Positions 44,072-53,644 of a stretch of DNA of 64,000 nucleotides are shown in pieces. The notes under the pieces were generated by a model. It was given only the letters and a program-made list of their open reading frames with translations, was not told the origin of the DNA and did not search any database. A program made the translations under genes and the position numbers. The stretch's first letter is position 1, and each line of letters opens with the position of its first letter. The DNA is from CAZTVF01 sp964616985 (GTDB lineage: Bacteria > Planctomycetota > Phycisphaerae > SM23-33): NCBI GenBank assembly GCA_964616985.1, contig CAZTVF010000006.1, positions 1-64,000 on the forward strand, read 5' to 3'.

Positions 44072-46510
44072 CTATGGCCGCTCCATGAACTTGATGAAGC
44101 GGATATACGCCAGGAACAGCACGATGCTGATGCCGCCGGCGATGGCAAAGATGGTCGCGTTGTAGGGGTTGTACTCCCATCGCGTGTAGAAGACGATCCA
44201 GGCGATGGTGGCTAGGATTCCACCGCCAAAGCTGATGCCGACGATCCACACCAGGGCCCAGTGCACCTCGCCCTTGTCGTGCGGCTGGGGCAGCAAGTCG
44301 CGGTAGCGGAAGGACTTGATCGGGGGCTCGTATGACACGTCGCCGCCCAGGCGTTTCCACCCGCGGTAGACCTTGTAGTGGCAGTAGAACCCGATGATGG
44401 TGGTGACGGCGGAGAAAAGGAACATGTATCGGTAGACATAATTAGGATCGTTGGGGTGCGGGGGCAGAACCACCTTCAATAGATCCAGATAGGCTCCCGC
44501 GGCATAGCCGCCGACAAAGATCACCAGGGCGCGGACGAAGCACATCGAGCCGTTGTACTGGCCGAACTTCTCACGAGGCAGCAACTTGAACAGTCGCGGC
44601 AGGCCGGACACGCCGGCGAAGGTGCCGATCAGCGGCGAGAACAGCGCCCCATGAATGCCCGCCAGCCAGATGTACATCGTCGGGTCGGGCTTGTCGATGC
44701 ACAGCCAGATCCAACCGCCCAGGCAGAAGAACGCGCCGTTGGCGGCCAGGTACACCTGCACGCGCACGGGGTTCCAGCGGTCGACGTACTTGCCGATGAA
44801 CATGAGGCAGATGGCGCTGAAGAACGAACCGATCGCGCCCAGCAGACCGATGTTGCCGAGGTTTAGGCCCATCGACATGCTGAGGAACATGCCGAACGTG
44901 CCGAAGGCCGCCAGGCAGGGGACGGAGTTCTCGACGATCCAGTAGCGGTACAGCGGCACCGAGAAACTCGACTTGAAGAAGATGGCAATGTTCTGCCACA
45001 TCTCGGCCAGGAAGTTGGGGCGCTTCGTATGATCCACAATCGGCGGGTAAGGCCGCTCCTTGACGCGGAAGCACATGATGCCGAAGCCGACGAAGTAGAT
45101 GATCGCCGCCCCGATGTAGATTTCCTTCATGTGGCTCAGCGAGTACTGCAGGAGCAGCAGGCTGTAGAGCATGCCGGCGATCGTCTGGACCAGCGTGAAC
45201 CATGACATGAACTGGCCCATCAACTCCTCGGGCACCACGTCGTTGAACAGGTACCAATAGACCGTGTTCACGAACATGTTGAACAGGTCGAAGACGCCGA
45301 CGAAGATCGCCAGCAGCCAGATGGTGGCCTTGGCCTGATCGATGTCGGTGTCGGACATGAAGGCAGCGCTGACCCACTCGGCGATATCGTCGTTGAAGGC
45401 GATCAGGATCAGCGATGCCGTCAGGAACGGCATGGTGGTGATGATGAAGGGCAGGCGCCGGCCCCAGCGGGTGCGGACGCGGTCGCTCCACATGCTGATG
45501 CCGGGGGTGATGAAGGTGTTGAAGATGGCCGGCAGGCTGGTCATCAGCACGCTGATCAGCGTGTTGGACGATTCCAGGCTGCGCAGCTTCAGCGGCACGA
45601 TCGTGGGCACGACCGTTTCCATCAGCTTGAAGCAGAAGTCGCCCCACAGCAGCCAGGCGAAGACCGCCAGCAGGCCCCGCGGCGAGTAGAGCAGCGGGCC
45701 GCAACTGAATATCTTGTCCTGCCGAACGAACCGTTTCAGTGCGGGCGTCCGGATGATCGCAACGACGACCAGGGCGATCAAAATCGCCCCCAGCACGAAG
45801 ATGTCCGTGGGGAAGGTGACGGTCACGCCGCCGTGGGTCGTCGAGGTCGTCAGTTCCTGTGCGGGCGTATTGCTGTCGAGCACGAGAACGGTGGCGGCCG
45901 TGATGTCGGTCTTGGCGTCGCCGAAGGGCGACCAGATGCGGACGGGTACGTCGAACTTCGCCGTCAGCAAGAGCATGTTGCTCTCGACGGGTTTGTTGCG
46001 GATGTAGGTGAGGCGCCAGTGGCCGCGCTCGCTGGAATCGCCGGTGAAGGAGCCACCCGAAGCGGTCTCTCGCTTGCGGAGGGGCAGCAGTTCCTTGGGC
46101 TGGATGACGTTGGCGTCGAAGACGAGGTCGATCTCCACGCGGTGGATGTTCTTCACCTGCGTGCGGATGATGATGGGGATGTCCACCGATCGCAGGCTGG
46201 GCGCGCCCACCTTGTTGATCGTGATGCTTACCGCCGCCGGCGCGGGCTGGCTGGTGGGGCCTGTGGTGGGCTGACTGCTCGCGCTCGTTGTGGGCTGGGA
46301 GGCAGGCGCGGTGGTGGCCTCGGCGGCCATGGTGGCTGGCTGGGAGGCTGCCGCGGCCGGCATCGCCGCCGGCATGGTCGCCGGCGCGGAGGCGGGCTCG
46401 GCGCGGAGGAGGCTCGTGTTGTGGATCGCAAAGACCGCGATCAGGCCCACGAGGATGAAGCTGTACAAAGCCCAAGGACTCTTGCGGCGACTGCCCAGAA
46501 GCTGGTCCAT
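44072..46510 (-). CDS. GPH/MFS-type transporter with N-terminal cohesin-like ectodomain
   Basis: An 812-residue membrane protein. A first membrane helix (LYSFILVGLIAVFAIHNTSLL) is followed by an Ala/Pro/Thr-rich linker (Ser/Thr-Gln-Pro repeats, residues 40-95). Then ~150 residues of beta-sandwich resembling a cohesin domain (VDIPIIIRTQVKNIHRVEIDLVFDANVI ... LLLTAKFDVPV ... TVLVLDSN), and a second helix (FVLGAILIALVVVAII). From about residue 300 there is a twelve-helix major facilitator domain of the sugar-cation symporter type (SMWSDRVRTRWGRRLPFI). The extracytoplasmic module is unusual for this family. GGAGACCAGG precedes ATG at 46510. Confidence 0.75.
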   Translation of the reverse strand: MDQLLGSRRKSPWALYSFILVGLIAVFAIHNTSLLRAEPASAPATMPAAMPAAAASQPATMAAEATTAPASQPTTSASSQPTTGPTSQPAPAAVSITINKVGAPSLRSVDIPIIIRTQVKNIHRVEIDLVFDANVIQPKELLPLRKRETASGGSFTGDSSERGHWRLTYIRNKPVESNMLLLTAKFDVPVRIWSPFGDAKTDITAATVLVLDSNTPAQELTTSTTHGGVTVTFPTDIFVLGAILIALVVVAIIRTPALKRFVRQDKIFSCGPLLYSPRGLLAVFAWLLWGDFCFKLMETVVPTIVPLKLRSLESSNTLISVLMTSLPAIFNTFITPGISMWSDRVRTRWGRRLPFIITTMPFLTASLILIAFNDDIAEWVSAAFMSDTDIDQAKATIWLLAIFVGVFDLFNMFVNTVYWYLFNDVVPEELMGQFMSWFTLVQTIAGMLYSLLLLQYSLSHMKEIYIGAAIIYFVGFGIMCFRVKERPYPPIVDHTKRPNFLAEMWQNIAIFFKSSFSVPLYRYWIVENSVPCLAAFGTFGMFLSMSMGLNLGNIGLLGAIGSFFSAICLMFIGKYVDRWNPVRVQVYLAANGAFFCLGGWIWLCIDKPDPTMYIWLAGIHGALFSPLIGTFAGVSGLPRLFKLLPREKFGQYNGSMCFVRALVIFVGGYAAGAYLDLLKVVLPPHPNDPNYVYRYMFLFSAVTTIIGFYCHYKVYRGWKRLGGDVSYEPPIKSFRYRDLLPQPHDKGEVHWALVWIVGISFGGGILATIAWIVFYTRWEYNPYNATIFAIAGGISIVLFLAYIRFIKFMERP

Positions 46511-47009
46511 CCTGGTCTCCAAGACGCTAGAAGAACATCGGCCGTTCGCGCCCAATGCCCGCCCGCCCCGGCGCAATCGGAATCTTCTACACCCACATCC
46601 GCGCGAAGTCAATCAACAGCGCGGAAACCTCAGGGCCATCGCATTCTTTGTTTGGCGTCTCACCCATGCGTCGCAGGACCGTCTCGGCGTTGCTGGCTTT
46701 AGGACTTTCCACGGGCGAGACGCCCGTGCTACGAGAATGCGTTTGCCCTGGAGGAAACCTCCACGCCGTGAGCGACGATTTTCCTGTGCCAGAAAAAACG
46801 GTCGCTCACCGGGGCGAGGGCGATGGATTCCTGTTGACGGCGGAGCGAAGGTGGCATATGTTTAATGCACCGTCGTCTCCCGGCCATGGGGATCTGCACC
46901 GGCCAGGACGCGGAAAAAATGAATAATGCGGCAGGAGGCGGTCGCGGCAAGGGGCCGTGGATTCGCCAGCTTGTACCTGTTGCTTAACCCTGTTCGTGGG
47001 AGTTTCCCA
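46511..47009. other. 500-bp gap containing a REP-type hairpin copy
   Basis: A hairpin identical in core to the ends of the valS-inserted element lies at 46710-46732. No other gene was recognised; small open frames here lack ribosome sites. Confidence 0.6.
46710..46732. repeat. REP-like hairpin CACGGGCGAGACGCCCGTG + CTAC, extra copy
   Basis: Matches the outer end hairpins of the RAYT element in valS: the first 13 bases of the reverse complement are GTAGCACGGGCGT at 62779, and the same sequence closes the other end at 63481. Confidence 0.8.
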
Positions 47010-48152
47010 ATGATCAAGCAGAGGCTTTTCACCCCCGGTCCGACCGACGTCCCGCCCGAAGTCCTTATCGAGATGGCCAAGCCCATCTTCCATCACCGCA
47101 CGACGCGGTTCAAGGAGATGTTCGCGGCCATCAACGATGGGCTCAAGAAGCTGCTGATGACCAAGAATGACGTGCTGACCATCGCCGGCAGCGGCACGGC
47201 CGGGATGGAGGCTGCCATTTCGTGCGCCGTCCCGCGGGACAAGAAGGTCCTGGTCGCCCAGGGCGGCAAGTTCGCCGAACGTTGGGTGAAGGTGTGCAAG
47301 ACGTACGGCATGCAGGTGAACGAATTGAAGGTGGACTGGGGCACGGCCATCACGCCTGACCAGGTCAAGGCCAAGCTCGCCAGCGGCCAGTACGGCGCGG
47401 TGATCGTCGTCCACAGCGAGACCTCCACGGCCACCGCGTGCGACCTCGAAGGCATCGCCCGGGAAGTGGCCAAGACCGACGCGATCCTGCTGGCCGACTG
47501 CATCACCTCGGCCGGCACGCTGCCGCTGAAGGTCGATGAGTGGGGCGTGGACATCGTCGCCTCCGGCAGCCAGAAGGCGTTCATGCTGCCCCCGGGCCTG
47601 GCGTTCGTCTCCGTCAGCGCCAAGGCGTGGGCGGCGATCGAGAAGATCCCGGCCCCGTCCGTCTATCTCAACCTCAAGGCGTACCGGAAGTCCCTCGCCG
47701 ACAGCGACGTTCCCTACACCCCGGGCATCAGCCTGATGCGCGGGTTGCAGGTGTCGCTGGACATGATCCACAAGATCGGCATCGAGAAGGTCTGGAGCCG
47801 CACCGCGCTGCTGGCCAAGGCCTTCCGCGAGGCGATGAAGGCCCAGGGCCTGGCCGTGTACAGCAAGCAGCCCTCTGACAGCGTCACGGGCATCATGTAT
47901 CCCGAGGGCGTCGAGGACAAGAAGTTCCGCAACAAGGTGCTGCGCGACAAATGGGGCTGCTCCGTCGCCGGCGGCCAGGATACGCTGGAAGGCAAGATGT
48001 TCCGCGCCAGCCACATGGGCTACGTGGACCCGATCGACACGATCGGTCTGGTGGCGGCGGTGGAATATGCCCTGATCGATTGCGGCGTCAAGAGCATCGA
48101 GGCCGGCAAGGGCGTGGCTGTCGCGGCCAAGCTGATCAAGGAGTGGGCATAA
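47010..48152 (+). CDS. Class V aminotransferase (alanine-glyoxylate / serine-pyruvate type)
   Basis: A 380-residue PLP enzyme. N-terminal FTPGPTDVPPEVL, VLTIAGSGTAGMEA, VVHSETSTATACDLEGIA, then DCITSAGTLPLKVDEWGVD and the Schiff-base Lys in SGSQKAFMLPPG. This family includes serine:glyoxylate and phosphoserine-type transaminases. It ends one base before serA, so the two probably work in serine synthesis. GGGAG precedes the ATG. Confidence 0.88.
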   Translation: MIKQRLFTPGPTDVPPEVLIEMAKPIFHHRTTRFKEMFAAINDGLKKLLMTKNDVLTIAGSGTAGMEAAISCAVPRDKKVLVAQGGKFAERWVKVCKTYGMQVNELKVDWGTAITPDQVKAKLASGQYGAVIVVHSETSTATACDLEGIAREVAKTDAILLADCITSAGTLPLKVDEWGVDIVASGSQKAFMLPPGLAFVSVSAKAWAAIEKIPAPSVYLNLKAYRKSLADSDVPYTPGISLMRGLQVSLDMIHKIGIEKVWSRTALLAKAFREAMKAQGLAVYSKQPSDSVTGIMYPEGVEDKKFRNKVLRDKWGCSVAGGQDTLEGKMFRASHMGYVDPIDTIGLVAAVEYALIDCGVKSIEAGKGVAVAAKLIKEWA

Positions 48153-48153
48153 C

Positions 48154-49782
48154 ATGGCAAACAAGATAAAGATCCTCATCGCCGACAAGCTCAGCAAGGT
48201 GGGCTTGGACTGGCTCAAGCAGCAGAGTGACGTGGAGATGGACTCCAAGCCGGGCCTGACCCCGGCGGAACTGGCGAAGATCGTCGGCGAATACGACGGC
48301 ATGATCATCCGCTCGGGCGTGAAGATCACGGCCGAGGTGCTGGCGAATCCCGGCCGCCTCAAGGGCATCGCGCGTGCGGGCGTGGGCGTGGATAACGTCG
48401 ACGTGCCGGTGGCGACGGCCAAGGGCGTGATTGTGATGAACACGCCCGGCGGCAACACACTGTCGACGGCGGAACTGGCGTTCTCGCTGATGCTGGCCCT
48501 GTCGCGGAAGATCGCGCCGGCCAACGCCAGCCTCAAGGGCGGCCAGTGGGACCGCAAGAGCTTCGAAGGCACGCAGCTTGCCGGCAAGACGCTGGGCGTC
48601 ATCGGCATGGGCCGCATCGGCAAGGCCGTGGCCAAGCGGGCCGAGGCGTTCGAGATGCGCGTGCTGGGCTACGACCCGTATTTCGCGGGCCAGCCCGAGG
48701 GCCACATCGAGATCGTCAAGGACCTGCTGGAACTGTGCAAGCGGTCGGACTACATCACCGTGCACACGCCCAAGAGCGCCGAGACCACCAGCATGATCGG
48801 CAAGGAGCAGATCGCCGTCATGAAGCCCTCGGTGCGCCTGGTCAACGCGGCCCGTGGCGGCATCATCGACGTCGATGAGATGCTCAAGGCCCTCAACGAG
48901 AAGCGGATCGCGGGCGCAGCCATGGACGTGTTCCTCAAGGAACCGCCCGACAACGAGTCGGAGAAGGCCCTCATTCAGCACCCCAACGTGCTGGCCGTGC
49001 CTCACCTGGGCGCCAGCACCGAAGAGGCCCAGGAGCAGGTCGCCCTGGAGGCGGCCGAGCAACTGGTGGAGGCCCTGCGCGGCGGCGAGGTTCGCAACGC
49101 CGTCAACGCCCCGGGCTTCGACAAGGCCCTGCCGGCCATGCTGCGGCCTTACACCGAGCTGGCAATGCGGATGGGAACGATCCTGGCCTCGGTCACGACC
49201 GGGGCGGTCACCAAGGCGGAGATCATCTACCGCGGCGCGATCGCCGACATGAACGTCGGCCCCATCACGACGTACCTGATGGTGGGCCTGATGCAGCGTC
49301 ACATGGATCAGCCGGTGAACGTGATCAACGCCCCGGTGCTGGCCAAGCAGCGCGGCGTGGAGATCCAGCAGGTGACGTCGGCGAAGGTGAAGGAGTTCGC
49401 CAACCTGATGGAGGTGACCGTCACGACCGAGGGCGGCAAGCGCTCGGCCGTGGGCACGATCTTCGGCAACCGCTTCCCCCGCATCATCGCCATCGACGGC
49501 TATCACCTCGAGCTCAAGCCCGAGGGGCACGTAGTGGTGATCCTGAACGACGACCGGCCGGGCGTGCTGGGCCGCTACGGCACGGTGTTCGGCACCAACA
49601 GCATCAACATCGCCGACATGACGTTCAGCCGCAAGAAGAAGAGCGGGCTGGCCGTGGTGGGCATCAACCTTGACCAGGCGCCCGCGGCCAAGGTCATGGA
49701 CCAGATCCGCCAGCAGGAGGGCGTGCAGGAGGCGTACTACCTTAACCTGCCCGAACTGCCGCCCGAAGAGATCGACGACTGA
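48154..49782 (+). CDS. serA: D-3-phosphoglycerate dehydrogenase
   Basis: A 542-residue NAD-dependent enzyme oxidising 3-phosphoglycerate, the first step of serine synthesis. Cofactor motif LGVIGMGRIGKAVAKRA; catalytic Arg in VNAARGGIIDVD, Glu in KEPPDNESEK, and His in VPHLGASTEEAQ. A serA-type allosteric-substrate domain (~320-450) and a C-terminal ACT domain (HVVVILNDDRPGVLGRYGTVFG) make it the long form subject to serine feedback. Directly after the aminotransferase (1-base gap). Confidence 0.95.
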   Translation: MANKIKILIADKLSKVGLDWLKQQSDVEMDSKPGLTPAELAKIVGEYDGMIIRSGVKITAEVLANPGRLKGIARAGVGVDNVDVPVATAKGVIVMNTPGGNTLSTAELAFSLMLALSRKIAPANASLKGGQWDRKSFEGTQLAGKTLGVIGMGRIGKAVAKRAEAFEMRVLGYDPYFAGQPEGHIEIVKDLLELCKRSDYITVHTPKSAETTSMIGKEQIAVMKPSVRLVNAARGGIIDVDEMLKALNEKRIAGAAMDVFLKEPPDNESEKALIQHPNVLAVPHLGASTEEAQEQVALEAAEQLVEALRGGEVRNAVNAPGFDKALPAMLRPYTELAMRMGTILASVTTGAVTKAEIIYRGAIADMNVGPITTYLMVGLMQRHMDQPVNVINAPVLAKQRGVEIQQVTSAKVKEFANLMEVTVTTEGGKRSAVGTIFGNRFPRIIAIDGYHLELKPEGHVVVILNDDRPGVLGRYGTVFGTNSINIADMTFSRKKKSGLAVVGINLDQAPAAKVMDQIRQQEGVQEAYYLNLPELPPEEIDD

Positions 49783-50066
49783 GAAGATGGTGATCGGTAG
49801 TCATTGGCCGGTAGCCGGTGAAGAGAAAAGAGGAGACGCTCCGTCCGTTCGGTGCGTCTCTGCGAAAGCCGGCCCACTGGGTGGGTCGGTCTTCCCCCGC
49901 GCCGCTTCTGACAACGTTCTTGGCGGCGGCCTGGAAAGGCTGCCACCCATCGACAGACACCGAGCAGCGATCAGCTCAACTGGACACTTGGTCGCTGCGT
50001 AGAATCAGACAGCCGACTCAGAGAAGCGGACAAGACGAAGACTTGGAAGCATGCATCGGTCGGTGA

Positions 50067-50110
50067 CAAGCCGCCCGGACCACTCAAGGGTCCGAGCGGC
50101 TTGGTTTTTT
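50067..50110 (+). terminator. Intrinsic terminator after serA
   Basis: CAAGCCGC-CGGACC pairs with GGTCCG-GCGGCTTG, 7-nt loop, followed by GTTTTTT. It lies 285 bases past serA and faces the convergent DMT gene; the region between contains repeats and no gene. Confidence 0.78.
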
Positions 50111-50125
50111 GTCGGGGGTGGCCGC

Positions 50126-50153
50126 GGGTGGCGGCCTTCCCAGTCCGCCGCCC
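50126..50153. repeat. Short palindrome GGGTGGCGGCCTTCCC-type, copy
   Basis: Imperfect copy of the palindrome at 28188, 36721 and 59152, just after the terminator. Confidence 0.7.
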
Positions 50154-50167
50154 GGATGGCGGGGCGG

Positions 50168-51070
50168 TTATTTCGACAACTGGTAGATCGCGATCGCGCC
50201 GGTCATCAACGCCGCGGCGGCGATGCGTTTGAGGAAGATGTGGCCGGCGACACGCTTCTCAAGGTGCTCCATGCCGAGGCTGGCGATGTGGGCGCCCAGG
50301 ACGATGGACAGCAGCCCTCGCGTCGACTGAATGATGTTGCCGTACACCACGCCGATCTGACCGAAGCAGGCGAAGAGGAAGACCATCGCCGTCAGCCAGG
50401 CCGCGGCGAACGGGGCGGCCCACTTCCAGTCGGCCGCGTGGCTCTTGCCGGCGAAGGGGATGATGACCACGCCCACCAGTCCGCACAGGATGTAGCTGAG
50501 GCACACGCTCAGCAGCACCGCGTGCGTCGCCCCCAGGTCCTGAAAATGGTGGACCAGTGCCTTGATGTTCAGGTCCGAGATCGAGTACGCCACGCACGCG
50601 AATAGGATGGCCGCCACCGCTCGCAGCGGCATCCGCGTGCCGGAGTAGTTCAGCATGAAGGCGGCGGCCACGCTCATGGCCACGGCGACCCACTGCCAGG
50701 CGCCCAAGTGCTGGTGGAGGAAGCAAGTGGCAATGCCGGCCAGGATGGCGATCTTGAGCCCCAGCAGGGGCGCGGTCCGCGAGGCGTCGGTGAATCTCAA
50801 GGCGATGAACAGGCCCAACTGCCCCAGCAGGTAGAACAGCGACACCCACACCAGCGTCCAGCCGAACTCGCTCACCGGCGGCAGGTGGGCGGGCCACAGA
50901 AAGGGCAACGCCGCCAGCGACACGGCCCCCATCAGCACGTGGGCCATCACCAGCAGTTGCATCACCGCGTTGTGGCGGCGGATGACGAACAGGCGAGAGA
51001 ACACGTACGACAGCGACTGGCACGTCGCCGCCAGCAGGCCGAAGACGATGCCCCAGTGCTCCTCGTTCAC
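50168..51070 (-). CDS. EamA/DMT-superfamily transporter
   Basis: A 300-residue protein with about ten membrane segments (GIVFGLLAATCQSLSYVFSRL, LLGLKIAILAGIATCFLHQHL, AVAMSVAAAFMLNYSG, ...) in two EamA halves. Such carriers export or import metabolites such as sugars or amino acids. It overlaps the upstream UroD-like gene by four bases (ATGA), so it belongs to the same operon. Confidence 0.85.
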   Translation of the reverse strand: MNEEHWGIVFGLLAATCQSLSYVFSRLFVIRRHNAVMQLLVMAHVLMGAVSLAALPFLWPAHLPPVSEFGWTLVWVSLFYLLGQLGLFIALRFTDASRTAPLLGLKIAILAGIATCFLHQHLGAWQWVAVAMSVAAAFMLNYSGTRMPLRAVAAILFACVAYSISDLNIKALVHHFQDLGATHAVLLSVCLSYILCGLVGVVIIPFAGKSHAADWKWAAPFAAAWLTAMVFLFACFGQIGVVYGNIIQSTRGLLSIVLGAHIASLGMEHLEKRVAGHIFLKRIAAAALMTGAIAIYQLSK

Positions 51071-52155
51071 GACTCCACCGCCAGGCCCAGCGAGCGGATG
51101 CGCGCGACGACATCCTCGCCCGCCTGCTGGCCGCCGACGAAGATATTGAGCTTGAGGCCCTTGTGCGGCACCTGCTCGAGCACGGGCGCGATCGTGTTGA
51201 TGTCATGCACGTACACCTCGGCCCGCTTGCCCGCGGCGAGGATCTCTTTCAGCGTGGGGATCACGTCGGTGAGGCTCTTGCCCTCGGGCACCTGGTAGAT
51301 GTACTGGATGCAGTCGACCTCGGGCATCTCGTACAGCATGGGCAGGTGCTGCACCGCGTTGGAGCCGTCGAGATGATAGTGGATATTCTTGAACAGCTTG
51401 GCCTGCTCGCGGAGGTACCACTGCCCCAGCCGGCGGTAGAGGTCCGGCGAGATCATGCACGAGAAGTCGCTCTGCTGGCTGTGCGCGGGCCCGTCGGTCA
51501 TGAGGATGCGCGACCACAGGCCCACGCCGCGGCGGTTGTTCTTGATGAGGTCATACAGCGTGAAGTAGTACCGCTGGAAGTCGGCCAGGAATCGCCGCTC
51601 CAGTTCCAGCACGCGGTCGGGGCATTCCATCACGTCCCACAGGGCACGCTCGCTGCCGCGGACGGTGGAGAGGTTGTCCAGCGGGCCGTCGGAGCCGCCG
51701 AGCTGCGTGATAGCGACCTCGCCCCGGGCGATCTCCACCGCGAGCTTCGCCTGCTTCACGGTCAGCTGCCAGAGCTCGTTGTTCTCGTCGAACTGGATCT
51801 TGTCCTGCCAGCCGGCCCAGTCGTCCAGGACCGGCTCGACCCAGATCGTGTGCTGCGTGAAGTTCGTCGGGCAGCCGTAGAAGGCGGCCTGGCCGATGTT
51901 GATCCGCCCGATGTCGATCGTCGGGTAGCCGTCGCCGAAGTAATGGCTGTGCGTCGCCAGCGTCATCTCGCGCTGCATGCGGATCGCGGGGTCCATGAAC
52001 CACCGCTTGACGGCCTCGTGCGTCGCCGGCCGCGGCTCGGTGGCGATGTCCGTCGGCCAGCACTGGATGATCAGCAGCGGGTCGGCCAACTCGCCTTTCC
52101 ACCAGCGGCTGTGACGGTCGTTCAAGCGGTCCCAATTGACCTCGTTGTACTTCAT
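51067..52155 (-). CDS. UroD-family protein
   Basis: A 362-residue barrel protein with MTLATHSHYFGDGYPTIDIG, QLGGSDGPLDNLSTVRGSE and SQQSDFSCMISPDLYRRLGQWYLREQA, resembling the uroporphyrinogen decarboxylase superfamily branch that lacks the heme substrate contacts. Function not deducible. It starts one base inside the preceding UroD-like gene's stop (TGATG) and overlaps the DMT gene. Confidence 0.7.
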   Translation of the reverse strand: MKYNEVNWDRLNDRHSRWWKGELADPLLIIQCWPTDIATEPRPATHEAVKRWFMDPAIRMQREMTLATHSHYFGDGYPTIDIGRINIGQAAFYGCPTNFTQHTIWVEPVLDDWAGWQDKIQFDENNELWQLTVKQAKLAVEIARGEVAITQLGGSDGPLDNLSTVRGSERALWDVMECPDRVLELERRFLADFQRYYFTLYDLIKNNRRGVGLWSRILMTDGPAHSQQSDFSCMISPDLYRRLGQWYLREQAKLFKNIHYHLDGSNAVQHLPMLYEMPEVDCIQYIYQVPEGKSLTDVIPTLKEILAAGKRAEVYVHDINTIAPVLEQVPHKGLKLNIFVGGQQAGEDVVARIRSLGLAVES

Positions 52156-53351
52156 CAGAGGGTGTCCCTGAGTCTGACGAACTCATCGATCATGGCCATG
52201 AAATTGTCGTACTTGGTGCCGGCGGCGATGGACTGGCTGGGGCCCAGGATGATGCCTCCGCCTCTCCCGGCCAGTTCCAGCGTGGTGCGGACGGCGGCGC
52301 GAACCTCGTCCGGCGTCCCGGCCTGGAGGATCTCCAGCGGCACGCCGCCCCAGAAAGTGAGGCGGTCGCCGAAGCGGCCCCTGAGCATGCCGATGTCCAT
52401 GCCCGCCGTCGTCTGCAGCGACTGGTAGCAGTCCACGCCCGCCTCGATGAACTGGTCCATCAGCGGGATGTTGCAGCCGCAGTTGTGCATGACCACCTGC
52501 GGCACCTGTCGCTTGGCGTGCTGCAGCCGCTGCTGCAGGTACGGCAGGCAGACGGCGCGGAACGTGTCGGGCGAGAGGAACGGCGCATTCGTCCCGGCCA
52601 TGTCCTGGTCGAAGATCGTGCCGTCGGTGCCGGGGCGGATGAAGTACCGGTCGAGGTAGTTGCACATGCCCACCATCCGCCGGTTGGCGGCATGGATCAC
52701 GTCGGGGTTGAGATAGTACAGCATCAGCCCGTATTCGAAGCCGCCCAGCATGGTCACCGCGACCATGCCCCCGTTGAAGCCCGCGATGTAGCGGTCGCGG
52801 CCGAACTGCTGCACGATGTGGTCCAGCACGGCGAAGCAGGAGGGATCGGGCGGCGAGGCGGTGGCGGGGTCGAAAGGCGGGAACTGCTCGGGCGTGAACT
52901 CCGGCTCGGCAGCGCCCGCGGCCGTCGAGGGATCATACACGCACTTGATCTCGTTCGCCTCGGGCATTGCGCGGAAGATGCGGCCGTGGGAGTCTTCCCA
53001 CGTGTTCGGGCCGGTCTTTCGAGGCACGCGGTCGGCATCGGGGTGGGGCGGGGGCATCAGCGGCGAGATGAGCGTGCCCGGCGGGGGCATGAGCATGGCA
53101 TCGCGGCAGGTGATGATGTCGGCGCAGTCGATCTTGCGATAGAAGTCCGTGAGGTCGGCCTTCCACTGCTCGATCATCTCCTCGCGGCGGCCCTCCCACA
53201 GGGCCATCTGCATGCCGAGCTGGTTGCGGACGATGGTGGGGCGGCCGATGACCTTGGCGATGATGTCGTGATCGACGGCATAGAAGCCCAGCGGCACGCG
53301 ATCGACGGGCTTGCGGGCGATCGCGGCGTGGACGCGTTGTTTGCTGTTCAT
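52155..53351 (-). CDS. UroD-family protein
   Basis: A 398-residue protein with N-terminal MNSKQRVHAAIARKPVDRVP and FLSPDTFRAVCLPYLQQRLQ, and MHNCGCNIPLMDQFIEAGVDC near the C-terminus, typical of the MtaA/UroD-like superfamily. Distinct in sequence from the adjacent copy, so not a recent duplication. GAGGAATCC precedes the ATG at 53351; the TGATG overlap suggests translational coupling. Confidence 0.75.
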   Translation of the reverse strand: MNSKQRVHAAIARKPVDRVPLGFYAVDHDIIAKVIGRPTIVRNQLGMQMALWEGRREEMIEQWKADLTDFYRKIDCADIITCRDAMLMPPPGTLISPLMPPPHPDADRVPRKTGPNTWEDSHGRIFRAMPEANEIKCVYDPSTAAGAAEPEFTPEQFPPFDPATASPPDPSCFAVLDHIVQQFGRDRYIAGFNGGMVAVTMLGGFEYGLMLYYLNPDVIHAANRRMVGMCNYLDRYFIRPGTDGTIFDQDMAGTNAPFLSPDTFRAVCLPYLQQRLQHAKRQVPQVVMHNCGCNIPLMDQFIEAGVDCYQSLQTTAGMDIGMLRGRFGDRLTFWGGVPLEILQAGTPDEVRAAVRTTLELAGRGGGIILGPSQSIAAGTKYDNFMAMIDEFVRLRDTL

Positions 53352-53358
53352 GGATTCC

Positions 53359-53634
53359 TCACGAGCCGATGTTGAACATCCGCTCGAGGTCGAAGCGGCT
53401 GAACTGCCGGAAGGCAATGAGCGTGTTGGTGCAGGTCAGGCCGCCGACAGCGATCATGTCCTCGGTGACGAGGCGCGCGAGGTCCTCGTTCTGGGGCACG
53501 CGGGCAACGGCCACCAGGTCGTAATCGCCGGCCACGCTGTAGACTTCGGCGATGCCCTTGATGGCGAGGATCTCCTGGGAGGCCCGCGCGATGCGGCTGC
53601 GTTCGGCACGGATGAGGATGAATGCGGTCACCAT
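53359..53634 (-). CDS. Stand-alone Lrp/AsnC ligand-binding (RAM) domain protein
   Basis: A 91-residue protein equal to the RAM domain alone (MVTAFILIRAERSRIARASQ ... VAGDYDLVAVARVPQNED ... GLTCTNTLIAFRQF). There is no helix-turn-helix, so it cannot bind DNA by itself; it may sense a metabolite as a partner to an enzyme. It lies seven bases before the UroD-like gene at 52155-53351. Confidence 0.82.
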   Translation of the reverse strand: MVTAFILIRAERSRIARASQEILAIKGIAEVYSVAGDYDLVAVARVPQNEDLARLVTEDMIAVGGLTCTNTLIAFRQFSRFDLERMFNIGS

Positions 53635-53644
53635 GTTGGGTTCC

